64,000 nucleotides of DNA from Acidobacteriota bacterium (lineage in GTDB: Bacteria > Acidobacteriota > Blastocatellia > Pyrinomonadales > Pyrinomonadaceae), in contig QHXR01000003.1 in NCBI GenBank assembly GCA_003223025.1, positions 13,697 through 77,696 of the forward strand, given 5' to 3'. The notes beneath the pieces were generated by a model. It searched no databases, had not been told where the DNA came from, and saw only the letters and a program-made list of their open reading frames with translations. Positions 1 to 9,606 of the stretch are shown here, in pieces. Position numbers and translations under genes: made by a program. The stretch's first letter is position 1. Every line of letters begins with the position of its first letter.

Positions 1-947
1 GAGAAGGACGAAGTTCAGGTTTTGTCCGGAGTCCGACACGGAAAAGCGCTCGGATCCCCGGTAGCCCTAATGATCGAGAATCGCGATTTCGTCCATTGGG
101 AAGATGTCATGTCGAGCACTGAGCTCGATGTCGAGCCAAAGAATCCGCGCGTCGTCACCCGGCCGCGCCCCGGCCACGCGGATCTGCCGGGCGGAATGAA
201 ATATGGAGCGCGGGATCTACGGAATATTCTCGAACGCTCGTCTGCACGCGAAACGACTGCACGTGTAGCCGCCGGTGCCGTCGCCAAACAGTTGCTCGGC
301 GAGTTCGGTATCGAAATTCGAAGTCACGTCGTGAAACTTGGAAGCGTCCCCGAATCTCCGCTTGAGAAGTCGTGGGAAGAGGTAACCGCCATCGCGTACG
401 ATTCGTCGTTGAGCTGCGCGGACGACGCGATCCAGGCGCAGATGATCGCGGCGATAGATAAAGCAAAGGAAGATGGCGACACGCTCGGCGGAGTATTCGA
501 GGTTATCGTGAAAGGCCTTCCGGTCGGACTTGGCTCTGCGTTTTCATGGAATGAAAAACTGGACGGACGGATCGCTCACGCAATCATGTCGATCCATGCG
601 GTGAAGGGCGTCGAGATCGGCGACGGGATCGCGAATGCCGGCCGGCGGGGATCCGATGTTCATGATGAAATATTTTTCGAGGCAAAGAGCTCCGCGTTCG
701 CGGTTATTTGAAACCTATCTCAACGTTAAAAAAACCGCTTCGCTCAGTCGATATCAATTCAAAAGAATCGAGCGACGCCGCTTACGAGCGGTCCGACGTC
801 ACGGTGGTTCCGGCAGCAGGAGTCATCGGCGAATCGATGCTCGCGATCGTTCTCGCAAACGCAATGCGCGAGAAGTTCGGCGGAGATTCGCTTGAAGAGA
901 TGAAGCGAAATTTCGACGGTTATAGCACGCAGATCCGCAATTATTAG
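1..947 (+). pseudogene. aroC: Chorismate synthase, cut by the window edge and broken by an internal deletion/frameshift
   Basis: Chorismate synthase makes chorismate from 5-enolpyruvylshikimate-3-phosphate, the last common step to aromatic amino acids. Reading opens inside the protein (EKDEVQVLSGVRHGK), so about 45-50 N-terminal residues lie outside the window. The family signature ERSSARETTARVAAG and the anchor GVEIGDGIANAG are present. After VHDEIFFE at about 681 the frame changes: frame 1 runs into a TGA at 709, while frame 3 carries [14 protein letters not shown] and continues through [13 protein letters not shown] to TAG at 945. The conserved block that normally joins these parts, around NRAGGIEGGISNG (about 20 residues), is absent. 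The lesion is thus a deletion not divisible by three. It could be real gene loss or an assembly error; the rest is well conserved, which favours recent damage or artefact. Confidence 0.85.
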
Positions 948-1013
948 CCCTACATTTTTCGCTGGTCGACCGTTCCAGGCTCATGCTAGAATGACTTTCT
1001 CACGAGGACTCCT

Positions 1014-1619
1014 ATGAAAAAACTACTGCTAACATTTCTCTCGATCGGGATCATCGCGCTCGTCGGAGGCCAGGCAATTGCACAGCAAAAGGTCAGTCCG
1101 GAAAAGGAGGCTCTGGTCAAAGAACTTCTTGAAGTCACGGGCTCGACCAAAAGCGTGACCGACGTAATGGACGTGATGATGGGCTTTCAAAAAGTTGAGT
1201 TCGAGAAGTCGATCTCGTCGATGATCGCCGACGACAAGACAATGTCCGCCGAGGAAAAGGCGGCAATGAAACAGTCGGCTCTCGAGTCGATGGATCGGGT
1301 TACAAAGCGGACTGTCGATTTTTTCACAAAAGAAATCGACCTCTCAAAAGCCCTGAACGAGATCGCGGTGCCGATGTACGATCGAAACTTTTCCGAAACC
1401 GAGCTACGCGAATTGATCGCGTTCTATCGATCGACGACCGGACAAAAAACCATATCGGTGATGCCGAAGCTCATGCTCGAAGCGATGACCGGTTTCAGCG
1501 AAAAGGTCTTGCCGAAGCTGCAGGATTTTTTGAAAAAAACCACGGACGAAGAATTCGCAGCGATAAAACAAAAAGTGGAACAGGAGATGAAGGCTCCTCG
1601 GCCGAAGTCAAAGCTCTAA
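1014..1619 (+). CDS. Secreted DUF2059-domain protein
   Basis: A 201-residue protein with a clear N-terminal signal peptide (MKKLLLTFLSIGIIALVGG, cleavage probably after AIAQ). The mature part resembles DUF2059: a helical region with VKELLEVTGSTKSVTDVM near residue 35 and the typical FSETELRELIAFYRSTTGQK near residue 127, followed by a lysine-rich tail. DUF2059 proteins are periplasmic or exported helical proteins of unknown function. A GAGGA motif 5-8 bases before ATG 1014 supports the start. Its TAA overlaps the TAG of convergent purD by three bases (1616-1619). Confidence 0.85.
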   Translation: MKKLLLTFLSIGIIALVGGQAIAQQKVSPEKEALVKELLEVTGSTKSVTDVMDVMMGFQKVEFEKSISSMIADDKTMSAEEKAAMKQSALESMDRVTKRTVDFFTKEIDLSKALNEIAVPMYDRNFSETELRELIAFYRSTTGQKTISVMPKLMLEAMTGFSEKVLPKLQDFLKKTTDEEFAAIKQKVEQEMKAPRPKSKL

Positions 1620-2890
1620 TGTGCTTTCCCGATATCTCGTCGGTACTGCATTCCGCTCCACGAAACTCGCTCCGCTGCCGCATATGCGACGCGGAGCGTT
1701 TCTTCTAAGCTCACTCCTCTTGCAGTGACACCGAGAACACGCCCGCCCGCAGTTAGAAGATCTCCGTCGCTCGATATCGCGGTTCCCGCGTGAAATATCG
1801 TCACTCCATCTATCGACGCAGCATCGTCCAAGCCTGAGATCAGATCTCCTGTTCTCGGTTTCAGCGGATAACCTTCCGCGGCGAGCACGACACACGCGGA
1901 ATTTCCGGAACTCCATTCGATCTTCTGTTCCGCAAGTTTGCCTTCGAGCATTGCTTCGCAAATATCGACGAGATCCGTCTCGAGTCTGACAAGAATCGAT
2001 TGCGTTTCCGGATCGCCGAAACGCACATTGTATTCGAGCAACTTCGCACCGCCGTCGGTGAGCATCAGACCAAGAAACAAAATCCCGCGAAACGGGAATC
2101 CGTCGGCAAGGCATCCGGCGAGCGTCGGCTCGATCATGTCTTCAATGATCTCCTGAGACTGTTTCGGAGTGAGCAGACCCGAGTCGGTGATCGTTCCCAT
2201 GCCTCCCGTGTTCGGTCCGGTGTCGTGCTCGCCAATACGTTTATGATCGCGGACGGGCGGCATCAGCGCGAAGTTGTTTCCGTCGACGAACATCAGCAGC
2301 GACACTTCCCTTCCGATCAGACATTCTTCGAGGACGATCTGCTCAGCCGCGTCACCAACCAGATCGACCAACTCACCACACGCCGCGATCGCTTCGCTCC
2401 GATCGCGAGCAACTACGACTCCTTTACCGGCGGCGAGTCCGTCCGCCTTTACGACAACCGCGGACAACTCATCGCCAAAATGTCCCGACTCCAGGATCTC
2501 AATAGCCTTCGACGGAGAATCCGCCGTGACATACTTCGCCGTCGGAACTCCGTGCCGCGCCATAAAATCTTTTGCAAAAGCCTTGCTTGCTTCGAGTCGA
2601 GCCGCCGACATCGACGCTCCGATTATCTTCAGACCTCGTTTCTCGAATTGATCTACGATCCCGAGCGCGAGCGCCGTCTCGCCGCCGACGAACGTGAGAT
2701 CGATGCTTTCGCGCGCGGCGAATTCGATGAGTGAGTCGATGTCTTCCGGTTTGATCGGAATACATTCAGCGACCGTTGCGACGCCGGCGTTCCCCGGTGC
2801 GCAAAAGATTTTCTCGACACGACTGCTGCGAGCGAATGAGTAACAGATCGCATGCTCGCGACCGCCCGAACCGATCACCAGAATTCGCAT
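1616..2890 (-). CDS. purD: Phosphoribosylamine-glycine ligase (GAR synthetase)
   Basis: This ATP-grasp enzyme joins glycine to 5-phosphoribosylamine in the second step of purine synthesis. The start is set at ATG 2890 because MRILVIGSGGREHA is the classic PurD N-terminus; a further in-frame extension to 2998 has no family similarity. The protein is 424 residues, the usual length. Visible motifs: GREHA (residues 10-14), VVVKADGLAAGKGV (ATP-grasp), EECLIGREVS, TGPNTGGMGT and the metal/ATP site LEYNVRFGDPETQ. No other pur gene is adjacent. It is convergent with the DUF2059 gene. Confidence 0.95.
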   Translation of the reverse strand: MRILVIGSGGREHAICYSFARSSRVEKIFCAPGNAGVATVAECIPIKPEDIDSLIEFAARESIDLTFVGGETALALGIVDQFEKRGLKIIGASMSAARLEASKAFAKDFMARHGVPTAKYVTADSPSKAIEILESGHFGDELSAVVVKADGLAAGKGVVVARDRSEAIAACGELVDLVGDAAEQIVLEECLIGREVSLLMFVDGNNFALMPPVRDHKRIGEHDTGPNTGGMGTITDSGLLTPKQSQEIIEDMIEPTLAGCLADGFPFRGILFLGLMLTDGGAKLLEYNVRFGDPETQSILVRLETDLVDICEAMLEGKLAEQKIEWSSGNSACVVLAAEGYPLKPRTGDLISGLDDAASIDGVTIFHAGTAISSDGDLLTAGGRVLGVTARGVSLEETLRVAYAAAERVSWSGMQYRRDIGKAH

Positions 2891-3167
2891 ATTTTCTTTA
2901 TGAAACGACTGTGAATGATATATAATCAGGGCGCCTGATCGGGCTTGACACTGAATCCTTAATAGTAATAAGGTCAGAATGCACCCACTCAGGAACAACG
3001 TTTAATTTAGGTAACTTCTTCAAGAGAATTTACTACAAAGTTTTTGCTTTATCGAACTTTAGATTCGTGATCGTCAGCGATCGATCGATGCCCCCGACGA
3101 TGTGTTGATCGATGAGCCCTAAGCGGGGCGCCGGCGTATCAATAAGCACGACAAGGAGGGTCCCGAC

Positions 3168-3560
3168 ATGTCCGAAAGCGAAATACCGGGGATAGAAGCT
3201 GCATCGGAGACGACACTCACCGACACATCAGAATTTGACGACAAGCCGATACTTTGTATCGACTGTGGCGTCAATTTCATTTGGACGGTTGGAGAACAGG
3301 CTTTCTTCCGCGACAAAAAACTTCAAAATCCACCTAAGCGATGTAAGGAATGCAAGCAGGCCAAGAACGAACGGCTGGCGGCGATCGCGGCAGCCCAGGC
3401 GTCCGGCGTTCGTCAGCGTATCGAGGTCGCAGTAAATTGCGCGAAATGCGGCGAGACGACAACCGTCCCGTTCTATCCGTCGCAAGGCCGCCCGGTCTAT
3501 TGCCGTTCCTGCTTCCTCGAAATGAACCCGTCGATCCTAAACGGAAACGGGGCGACGTAG
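3168..3560 (+). CDS. Double zinc-ribbon protein
   Basis: A 130-residue acidic-start protein with two Cys4 modules. The first, residues 24-60, fits the probable zinc-ribbon family zf-trcl: CIDCG, EQAFF, then [12 protein letters not shown]. The second, residues 95-125, has CAKCG and YCRSC separated by 19 residues. Such proteins probably bind nucleic acid or act as structural zinc modules; no function is established. The start ATG 3168 follows a strong AAGGAGGG Shine-Dalgarno sequence at about 3154. The upstream 2891-3167 region holds no gene; it should contain the divergent promoters of purD and this gene. A heptamer repeat array begins eight bases after the stop. Confidence 0.8.
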   Translation: MSESEIPGIEAASETTLTDTSEFDDKPILCIDCGVNFIWTVGEQAFFRDKKLQNPPKRCKECKQAKNERLAAIAAAQASGVRQRIEVAVNCAKCGETTTVPFYPSQGRPVYCRSCFLEMNPSILNGNGAT

Positions 3561-3568
3561 TCGCAAAT

Positions 3569-3666
3569 GAGAAGTGAGAAGTGAGAAGTGAGAAGTGAGA
3601 AGTGAGAAGTGGGAAATGAGAATTGAGAATTGAGAATTGAGAAATGAGAAGTGAGAAGTGGGAAAT
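3569..3666. repeat. Heptanucleotide tandem array, 14 units of GAGAAGT type
   Basis: Exactly fourteen consecutive 7-bp units: six GAGAAGT, then GGGAAAT, three GAGAATT, GAGAAAT, two GAGAAGT and a final GGGAAAT. The phase is unbroken for 98 bp. It starts eight bases after the stop of the zinc-ribbon gene. A second GAGAAGT array lies at the other end of the window after cysS. Confidence 0.97.
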
Positions 3667-3667
3667 T

Positions 3668-3697
3668 GAAGAGGCTGCCTGAATTGGCAGCCTCTTT
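3668..3697. terminator. Bidirectional rho-independent terminator
   Basis: Perfect 9-bp stem GAGGCTGCC / GGCAGCCTC (3671-3679 with 3686-3694), 6-nt loop, extended by A-T pairs; TTT follows on the plus strand. It separates the zinc-ribbon gene from the convergent permease and sits between two heptamer arrays. Confidence 0.7.
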
Positions 3698-3878
3698 CGA
3701 TTTGGGATTTCGGATTTGGGATTTCGGATTTCGGTTTTCGAATTTTAAATTTCAAATTTCAAATTTCAAATTTCAAACTCAGACCCTAAATCCGAAATCG
3801 TAAATCCCAAATCCCAAATCCGAAATTGCAAATCCTAAACCCCAAATCCCAAATCCCAAATCCCAAATCCCAAATCAA
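3698..3878. repeat. Compound heptanucleotide array with inverted symmetry
   Basis: About 25 units of 7 bp. 3698-3781 reads CGATTTG, GGATTTC, GGATTTG, GGATTTC, GGATTTC, GGTTTTC, GAATTTT, four AAATTTC, AAACTCA. 3788-3878 reads thirteen units of AAATCCC type. The left GGGATTT-like units are reverse complements of the right AAATCCC units, so the whole can fold into one long imperfect hairpin. The array ends two bases before the stop codon of the minus-strand permease. Confidence 0.95.
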
Positions 3879-3880
3879 AA

Positions 3881-5902
3881 TCATCCTCCGACGTGTACAT
3901 TCGGACGCATCTCGGGATCCGGTTCTGCTTGTCGCAGGATCTCGCGTGTCACGGGAGCTGTGTCGCCCTCGCCAAGCAGAATATATCTGGCAAGATACAT
4001 GATCGGATTCCCTTCGCTCCAGCCGAAGTATACGTGCGGAATCTTTCCCGTTTTATCTCGCAAGTAGATGAGGAATGCCGCGATCGCATTCGGAACGGCC
4101 GGCGCTTGGGTTCGGAGGATCTTGTAACCGCCGATATCCGTTCCGCAGATCTTTAACCTTCCTTTGAATTCCGATGCGTCGCCCGTCTCGATCTCGTAGA
4201 ACACGATCGGATCGGTCGATGGGATATGATTGTCGATCCTCTTCTCGTGTTCCTTGAAACGGTATTCGGACATGTCGCCGGTTTCGCGGCGATTCGTCAC
4301 GATACGGATCTCGCCTTCGGCTCTAAGTTCGTCGATGAACTGCTGTGCCTTTTCGTCGAGCTCGATCCGGTCGATGCGAATCTCGGTCGAACGCATGACG
4401 CGCGATATGAACGATGCGGCGATGATGGCGAAAATAAAGAATGACGCGATCTTTATTCCGTCGGGGCGCTCCACCATGTTTGTGATCGTCGTGTAGACAA
4501 ATACGATCGCGATCGCACCATACGCATAGCTCCATTTATTCGCTTCACGCCATGCCGAGATCGTAACCGCGATCGCCGCCGACGACATCAGAACCAATAC
4601 ACCGGTCGCGTAAGCTCCGCCTTGAGCATCGACGTCTGCATTGAAGATGATCGTGACGGCGAAACAAATCCCGACAAAAACCAGAACGAGCGGCCGAGTT
4701 GCTCGGGCCCACTCGGGTGCCATACCGTAACGGGGCAAATACCTCGGGACGATATTCAGAAGCCCGGCGAGCGCCGATGCTCCGGCGAACCACAGGATAA
4801 GGATCGTGCTGATGTCGTAGAGTGTTCCGAAGCCTTCGCCAAAATATTTATGGGCGATGAACGCAAGGGCTCGCCCGTTAGCCTTTCCCGCTTCACGAAC
4901 AGTTCCGGCGGCCGTCTCGGTTGCATTACACGCGCAAAACGGAGACGCGTCGGCGAGCTCGTCGCGTTCCATAACATCCGCACAGTTGATGCGTGGACAG
5001 AATTCAGACGACGGTATGAGCACGCTCGTGACGAAGCTGCTCGCAATAAGCATGAAGCTCATGATGAGCGCCGCCGTCATCAGCAGCTTCCGCGTGTTTT
5101 CGATCCGATTCGGGCTTTTGACGAGCGGCATCACCGCGACGCCCGTTTCGAATCCTGAAAGTCCGAGAGCTAAACGCGGAAAAACAAGAAGCGAAAGTCC
5201 GACGATCGCGACGACGCCTCCGATTCCACCGGAAGTTTTAGTGGCAAAGAGCGCCGTCTTCCAGTTCGCTAGCAGGTCGGCGTGAGTGGCGACTTCATAC
5301 ATGCCACGACCGATCGTTATCAGATTGAGAATGAGATAGACGGCGACAAGCCAAACTGCGATCCCGATCGCTTCCTTAAATCCCTTGAGAAAAACGATAC
5401 CGAGAAGCGAGATTAGAATCAGCGTTACCGCCACCGGATGCTCAAGAAACGAAAGCCGGTTTTGGACGAGCGGATTCTCGAGCGCGTGGGCTGCGGCGTC
5501 GGCCGCGGAAAGTGTGATGGTGATTACAAAGTCCGTCGCGACGAAACCGAGGAGCATCAGGACGAAAAGCTTTCCCTTCCATCGGGAGAGGAGCCGTTCG
5601 AGCATCGCGATCGATCCTTCGCCGTGCGGACTCTCTTTCGCGACTTGGTTGTAGATCGGCAACGCTCCGAAAAGTGTGAGCAGCACAAGGATCAAAGTCG
5701 CGATCGGTGACAAAACGGATGCGGCCAGAAATGCGATCCCCGGCTGATAACCAAGTGTCGAAAAGTAGTCGACACCTGTCAGGCACATCACTTTCCACCA
5801 GGCATGTTTATGATGCCGCCCGGCGTGCTCGTGAGGCCCTTCCATCTCTTCGACTCCGCTGTATAACCATCGCGAAAGCCGGCCCGGTTTTTTGTTGGGC
5901 AT
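3881..5902 (-). CDS. APC-family permease, c-di-AMP riboswitch controlled (KimA/YdaO-like role)
   Basis: A 673-residue APC-superfamily transporter. The N-terminal cytosolic stretch is followed by [14 protein letters not shown] (first half-helix, substrate site) and about twelve hydrophobic segments, then a cytosolic C-terminal domain from about residue 500 ending [17 protein letters not shown]. Start ATG 5902 (MPNKK) is preferred; an in-frame TTG at 5932 falls inside the riboswitch terminator. A c-di-AMP riboswitch in the leader suggests uptake of potassium or an osmolyte, as for Bacillus KimA; the substrate is inference and an amino acid is possible. An insert near residue 320 contains four cysteines (FCPRINC ... 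FCAC) that the adjacent paralogue lacks. Confidence 0.85.
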   Translation of the reverse strand: MPNKKPGRLSRWLYSGVEEMEGPHEHAGRHHKHAWWKVMCLTGVDYFSTLGYQPGIAFLAASVLSPIATLILVLLTLFGALPIYNQVAKESPHGEGSIAMLERLLSRWKGKLFVLMLLGFVATDFVITITLSAADAAAHALENPLVQNRLSFLEHPVAVTLILISLLGIVFLKGFKEAIGIAVWLVAVYLILNLITIGRGMYEVATHADLLANWKTALFATKTSGGIGGVVAIVGLSLLVFPRLALGLSGFETGVAVMPLVKSPNRIENTRKLLMTAALIMSFMLIASSFVTSVLIPSSEFCPRINCADVMERDELADASPFCACNATETAAGTVREAGKANGRALAFIAHKYFGEGFGTLYDISTILILWFAGASALAGLLNIVPRYLPRYGMAPEWARATRPLVLVFVGICFAVTIIFNADVDAQGGAYATGVLVLMSSAAIAVTISAWREANKWSYAYGAIAIVFVYTTITNMVERPDGIKIASFFIFAIIAASFISRVMRSTEIRIDRIELDEKAQQFIDELRAEGEIRIVTNRRETGDMSEYRFKEHEKRIDNHIPSTDPIVFYEIETGDASEFKGRLKICGTDIGGYKILRTQAPAVPNAIAAFLIYLRDKTGKIPHVYFGWSEGNPIMYLARYILLGEGDTAPVTREILRQAEPDPEMRPNVHVGG

Positions 5903-5912
5903 ATTTAAAATT

Positions 5913-5952
5913 GCAAAAGGCCGTACACGCAAGTCATTTGCGAATACGGCCT
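5913..5952 (-). terminator. Riboswitch expression-platform terminator
   Basis: On the minus strand AGGCCGTA pairs with TACGGCCT (8 bp), with an inner CGCAA/TTGCG stem, followed by TTTTGC. It lies between the aptamer and ATG 5902, as expected for a transcriptional OFF switch. Confidence 0.8.
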
Positions 5953-5989
5953 GAACTATTCTCAGAGCCGAAATGGCTTGTCTTCCACT

Positions 5990-6104
5990 TACGCCTGCGA
6001 GGTTAGCTGACGGGCTGGAACAATGGAAGTGTTCCGCAAATATTGCTTCGCCCCGAAAAATTTGGTTCCCCCGTGCCGGAGCAATCGCTTCGGCTTCGGC
6101 TCAA
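5990..6104 (-). promoter_or_regulatory. c-di-AMP riboswitch aptamer (ydaO-yuaA class)
   Basis: Reading the minus strand from 6104 to 5990, the hallmark conserved blocks of the ydaO class appear in order: GCCGAAGCC, GCACGGGGGAACCAA, TTTCGGGGCGAAG, then GCCCGTCAGCTAACCTCGCA and GGCG. These match the two-fold-symmetric aptamer core known from Bacillus and Thermoanaerobacter. It sits about 90 nt upstream of the permease start with a terminator between, so c-di-AMP binding is expected to end transcription (inference from the class). Confidence 0.9.
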
Positions 6105-6141
6105 TTATCAAAGCTGTGAATATACTCCTCGACCGGGGGAA

Positions 6142-6530
6142 AGTCTAGCGAGTCTGTCGGACTCTCTCGAGCCTATCGAGTCTATCGAGTCTTTCGGAGT
6201 GTAGCGAATCTGGCGAGTCGGCGGCGTTCCGTAGCACCAACGGTGCGGTTGTAAATTAGCCAGGGGCAACGCCCCTGGGACGATCGTCTGAAAATCAAGC
6301 ACCAACGGTGCGGCGTAATGGGTGCGGCCTACTTCGCCGCGTTGCGGCTTCAGGGAATTTTGCCTTTCCAGGGGCGTTGCCCCTGGCTAAATTATTGCCG
6401 CACCTTCGGTGCTAAAACGGCTAACGACTCAATAGTATCTGCTCGACCCGATAGACTCATCTCTGCTAGACTCGACAGACTCGACAGACTCGATAACTCA
6501 AGAGACTCGCCAGACTCCGACTTCTCACCC
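6142..6530. repeat. Nested inverted-repeat element flanked by inverted nonamer arrays
   Basis: The outer parts are 9-bp arrays: AGTCTATCG-type units at 6142-6224 and their reverse complement, CGATAGACT-type, at 6437-6530. Inside are two 47-nt arms, 6232-6278 and 6368-6414, each made of a TAGCACC...GGTGCGG hairpin, an AT-rich linker and the palindrome CCAGGGGCAACGCCCCTGG. A third CACCAACGGTG copy lies at 6300-6312. The right array runs onto the stop codon of the next permease. No ORF is convincing inside, so it resembles a non-autonomous mobile or REP-like element. Confidence 0.85.
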
Positions 6531-8525
6531 ACCCACATGTACGTTCGGTCGCCGTTCCGGATCGTCTTCCGCTTGCCGCAGGATCTCGCGCGTTACCGGT
6601 GCGGTATCGCCTTCGCCGAACAAAATGTAGCGGGCCAAATATACGATCGGATTGCCTTCGCTCCATCCAAAATAAACGTGCGGGATCTTTCCCGTAACAT
6701 CGCGCAGGTGAAGCAAAAGCGCCGCGATCGCATTTGGAACCGCGGGCGATTCGGTTCGAAGGATCTTGTAACCGTCAACGTCGACGCCTCGAACTTTTAG
6801 GGCTCCACTAAACTCGGACGCATCGCCGAGATCGATCTCATAAAACAGGACCGGATCGGTCGATGGTATGTGATTGTCGATCCGCTTTTCATGTTCCTTG
6901 AATCGATACTCGCCGACATTTCCGACCTCGCGCCGATTCGTCACTATCCGGATGTCGCCTTCCGCTGCTTCCTCGATGAACTCCTGAGCTTTGGCGTCGA
7001 ACTCGATCTGATCGATCCGCAGTTCGGTCGTTCGCAAGGCACGGGATATGAATGATGCGACGATGATCGCGACGATGAACATCGATGCGATCTGGATACC
7101 GCTCGGCTGCTCGACGATGTTGATGATCGTCGTGTAGATGAAAACGATCGTTATGCCAACATAAAAGATCCATGCCCGCTCGCCGCGTTTTCTCGAAGAG
7201 ATCGCAACGGCGACTGCCGCCGAAGTCATCAGAACAAGAACACCCGTTGCATATGCTCCCGCCTGCTTGTCAACATCCGCCTTAAAGAGCGCCGTGACAA
7301 GTGCGCATATTCCCGTGAAGATCAGGACCAACGGCCGCGTCGCACGTGCCCAATCCGGAGCCATTCCGTAGCGCGGCAAATATCTCGGAACGATATTCAA
7401 AAGTCCGGCCATCGCCGACGCGCCGGCGAACCAAAGGATGAGAATCGTCGAGATGTCGTAAACGGTTCCGAATCCGTGCCCCAGATATTCGTGAGCGAGA
7501 AAAGATATCGCGCGTCCGTTCGCGTCTCCGCCCTCGCGGATCTGATCGAACGGGATCAGCATCGATGTCACGATGCTGCTTCCGATCAGATAAAAGCTCA
7601 TGATGACCGCGGCTCCCGCGAGAAGCTTCTTACCGTTTCTAATTCGTCCTTCGATATGCGCCCGAGCGCTCGGCGAAGCGTCGCCTTCGTCGACACGCGT
7701 CGCGTGCAGCGCACGTATCTCTTCGTGCGGAGCCTCGACATCACTCTTTATAAGCGGCATTACGACCACGCCGGTCTCAAATCCCGAAAGGCCGAGCGCA
7801 AGTTTTGGAAAGTAGAATACCGACGCGAAGATGATCCAGATAAAACTTCCGCCAACGGCCGGATGCGACCAAACCGCGGCCTTCCAGTTGCCAAACACAT
7901 CGGGGTGCACAAAGATCTCGTAGAATCCGGTTCCGATCGTTATGAAGTTAAGAATGAGATAAGCTGCGACGATCCCGACGGCGATACCGATAGCCTCGTT
8001 GAATCCCTTAAGGAACACGGCTCCGAGCATGCCGATCAGAACTAGCGTGACGACGATCTTGTGATTAAGAAAATGGAGATTGCTTTCGACGAACGGGTTC
8101 TCGATGATGTGCGCTGTTGCGTCGGCAGCGGAGAGAGTGATCGTGATGATGAAACTCGTCGCGACGAATCCGAGAAGCATTAGGACGAACATCTTTCCCT
8201 TCCAGCGAGAAAGAAGCTTCTCAAGCATCGAGATCGACCCGTCGCCGTGCGGACTCTCTTCGGCAACCCGTCGATACATCGGCAATGCGCCGAAGAGAGT
8301 TAGTAAGACGAGGACCAGGGTCGCGAAAGGAGAAAGCGATCCGGCGGCGAGAAGTGCGATGCCGGGTTGATAACCCAGCGTCGAAAAATAATCGACACCG
8401 GTCAGACACATGACCTTCCACCACGCATGCTCGTGATGCCGACCTTCGGGTTCGTGCGGACCTTCGATCTCGCCGACCTCGTTGAACAGCCACCGTGCGA
8501 AACGGCCCCGCTTGTGATTTTTCAT
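6525..8525 (-). CDS. APC-family permease, second paralogue
   Basis: A 666-residue paralogue of the permease at 3881-5902, colinear over nearly its whole length ([19 protein letters not shown] near the N-terminus, [17 protein letters not shown] at the C-terminus). It lacks the four-cysteine insert; instead it has a charged insert of about 30 residues ([19 protein letters not shown]) before the middle of the membrane domain. About twelve transmembrane segments and a soluble C-terminal domain are visible. No ydaO aptamer was found upstream; a separate promoter and a short terminator-like hairpin are present. Substrate unknown; potassium or amino acids are the reasonable options. Confidence 0.85.
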   Translation of the reverse strand: MKNHKRGRFARWLFNEVGEIEGPHEPEGRHHEHAWWKVMCLTGVDYFSTLGYQPGIALLAAGSLSPFATLVLVLLTLFGALPMYRRVAEESPHGDGSISMLEKLLSRWKGKMFVLMLLGFVATSFIITITLSAADATAHIIENPFVESNLHFLNHKIVVTLVLIGMLGAVFLKGFNEAIGIAVGIVAAYLILNFITIGTGFYEIFVHPDVFGNWKAAVWSHPAVGGSFIWIIFASVFYFPKLALGLSGFETGVVVMPLIKSDVEAPHEEIRALHATRVDEGDASPSARAHIEGRIRNGKKLLAGAAVIMSFYLIGSSIVTSMLIPFDQIREGGDANGRAISFLAHEYLGHGFGTVYDISTILILWFAGASAMAGLLNIVPRYLPRYGMAPDWARATRPLVLIFTGICALVTALFKADVDKQAGAYATGVLVLMTSAAVAVAISSRKRGERAWIFYVGITIVFIYTTIINIVEQPSGIQIASMFIVAIIVASFISRALRTTELRIDQIEFDAKAQEFIEEAAEGDIRIVTNRREVGNVGEYRFKEHEKRIDNHIPSTDPVLFYEIDLGDASEFSGALKVRGVDVDGYKILRTESPAVPNAIAALLLHLRDVTGKIPHVYFGWSEGNPIVYLARYILFGEGDTAPVTREILRQAEDDPERRPNVHVGG

Positions 8526-8531
8526 GTGCCT

Positions 8532-8568
8532 AAAAACAAAAAGACCGCCCGACGAAATTGCCTGCGGT
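8532..8568 (-). terminator. Terminator-like hairpin in the permease leader
   Basis: Minus strand ACCGC...GCGGT with an inner 3-bp stem, followed by CTTTTTGTTTTT, only a few bases before ATG 8525. The stem is short, so this may be a weak attenuator or coincidence. Confidence 0.4.
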
Positions 8569-8635
8569 TATTCTTTCCCCCTGGTTCTCTTGTTCCCTTA
8601 CCTGCACGTTGCGGTTCTCTATGAAACAAGAATAA

Positions 8636-8663
8636 ATTCTACGCCTATTAGGGTTTAGGTCAA
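8636..8663 (-). promoter_or_regulatory. Sigma-70-type promoter for the second permease
   Basis: Minus-strand TTGACC (8663-8658), 16-nt spacer, TAGAAT (8641-8636). It would give a leader of about 100 nt to ATG 8525. Confidence 0.5.
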
Positions 8664-8855
8664 GTCTTGTCGAAACCGAAAGTAGTAGACACCGGGTTTC
8701 CTCGCACGGACGGGTCGCCGCGCACGTAAAAGGTGACCGGTCGCGGTTTGGCCTCTGGCTTACGACCTCGCCCGAGATCACTTGTGTGTCTTCTTGCGTT
8801 CAGTCCGGGTCTCGGTTATGTTCGGTTGAATTTAACCACTGAATGGAGAAACGAA

Positions 8856-9587
8856 TTGGTCGAAGCTGCCGTAAAACTACCATCGCAAAGAAGTCGATAT
8901 TTTATGACGGCGGCGTTGATCGCTCTGGCCGTTGTCCTGATCGGATTCTGGAAGACGTTTATACTTCCCTCTTTCTTAGGCACATTTACTGCTCCGCCGA
9001 TCGTTTACATTCATGGAGCGCTGTTGTTTCTGTGGACCTTGTTCCTTCTCAGCCAAGCGATATTGATCCGGCGAAAGAATCTTAAGCTGCATCGCAGGAT
9101 CGGATGGGCGGGTCCCGGACTTGCGATCGCGGTTGCCGTTTCGACGATCGCGACCGGAGTCTACGTGCTTCGCAGAGACGTCGCGGCGGGTGGTGGACAT
9201 ATTGCAGGTTCGAGTTTTCTAGGAACGCTCTTAACACCGATTATCTTTACTGCTTTGGTTACAGCCGGAATGGTTTACCGGAAGCGGCCGGAAATCCACA
9301 AGCGTCTGATGCTGCTCGCAATGATCTCGGTCTCGTGGGCAGCGTTCGGGCGCTTTCGACATTACTTTCCACCCTTTGAGCAATCGCTATTAGTTTTTCA
9401 AGGCATCGTTCCATTGAGCATGATCCTTGTCTTGATGCTGTGGGAGAAACTTACAAAAGGAAGGATCCACGCCGTCTACTACTTCGTCGGACTACCGCTT
9501 CTTGTCGAGAGCCTCGCAGAGATCTACTTCTTTGACTCGAGCGGATGGCAGACGGTCTCAGCTTGGATTGCCGGCTACTTCTTGTAA
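8856..9587 (+). CDS. Multi-pass membrane protein (DUF2306-like)
   Basis: A 243-residue integral membrane protein with about seven hydrophobic segments. Conserved-looking polar features within the membrane part are YIHGALLFLW, LHRRIGWAG and EIHKRLMLLAM, whose histidines could bind haem or metal as in DUF2306-like or cytochrome-like membrane proteins; this assignment is tentative. The start is placed at TTG 8856 because GGAG lies 7 bases upstream; a longer frame from ATG 8733 adds 41 residues without membrane or family character. The neighbour at 9607 follows after 19 bp. Confidence 0.65.
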   Translation: MVEAAVKLPSQRSRYFMTAALIALAVVLIGFWKTFILPSFLGTFTAPPIVYIHGALLFLWTLFLLSQAILIRRKNLKLHRRIGWAGPGLAIAVAVSTIATGVYVLRRDVAAGGGHIAGSSFLGTLLTPIIFTALVTAGMVYRKRPEIHKRLMLLAMISVSWAAFGRFRHYFPPFEQSLLVFQGIVPLSMILVLMLWEKLTKGRIHAVYYFVGLPLLVESLAEIYFFDSSGWQTVSAWIAGYFL

Positions 9588-9606
9588 TCCGGCTTGGAGA
9601 ATCGCA

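Noticed and set aside
3537-3755. Minus-strand frame coding for SHFSLLT repeats
   Set aside because: Direct translation of the GAGAAGT array; no start signals. The same applies to the frame at 63650-63937.
3569-3878. Possible CRISPR array
   Set aside because: Units are 7 bp without spacers; simple tandem repeats, not CRISPR.
8526-8720. Second c-di-AMP riboswitch before the other permease
   Set aside because: The GTCAGCTAACCTCG and CACGGGGGA blocks are absent; only a promoter and a weak hairpin were found.
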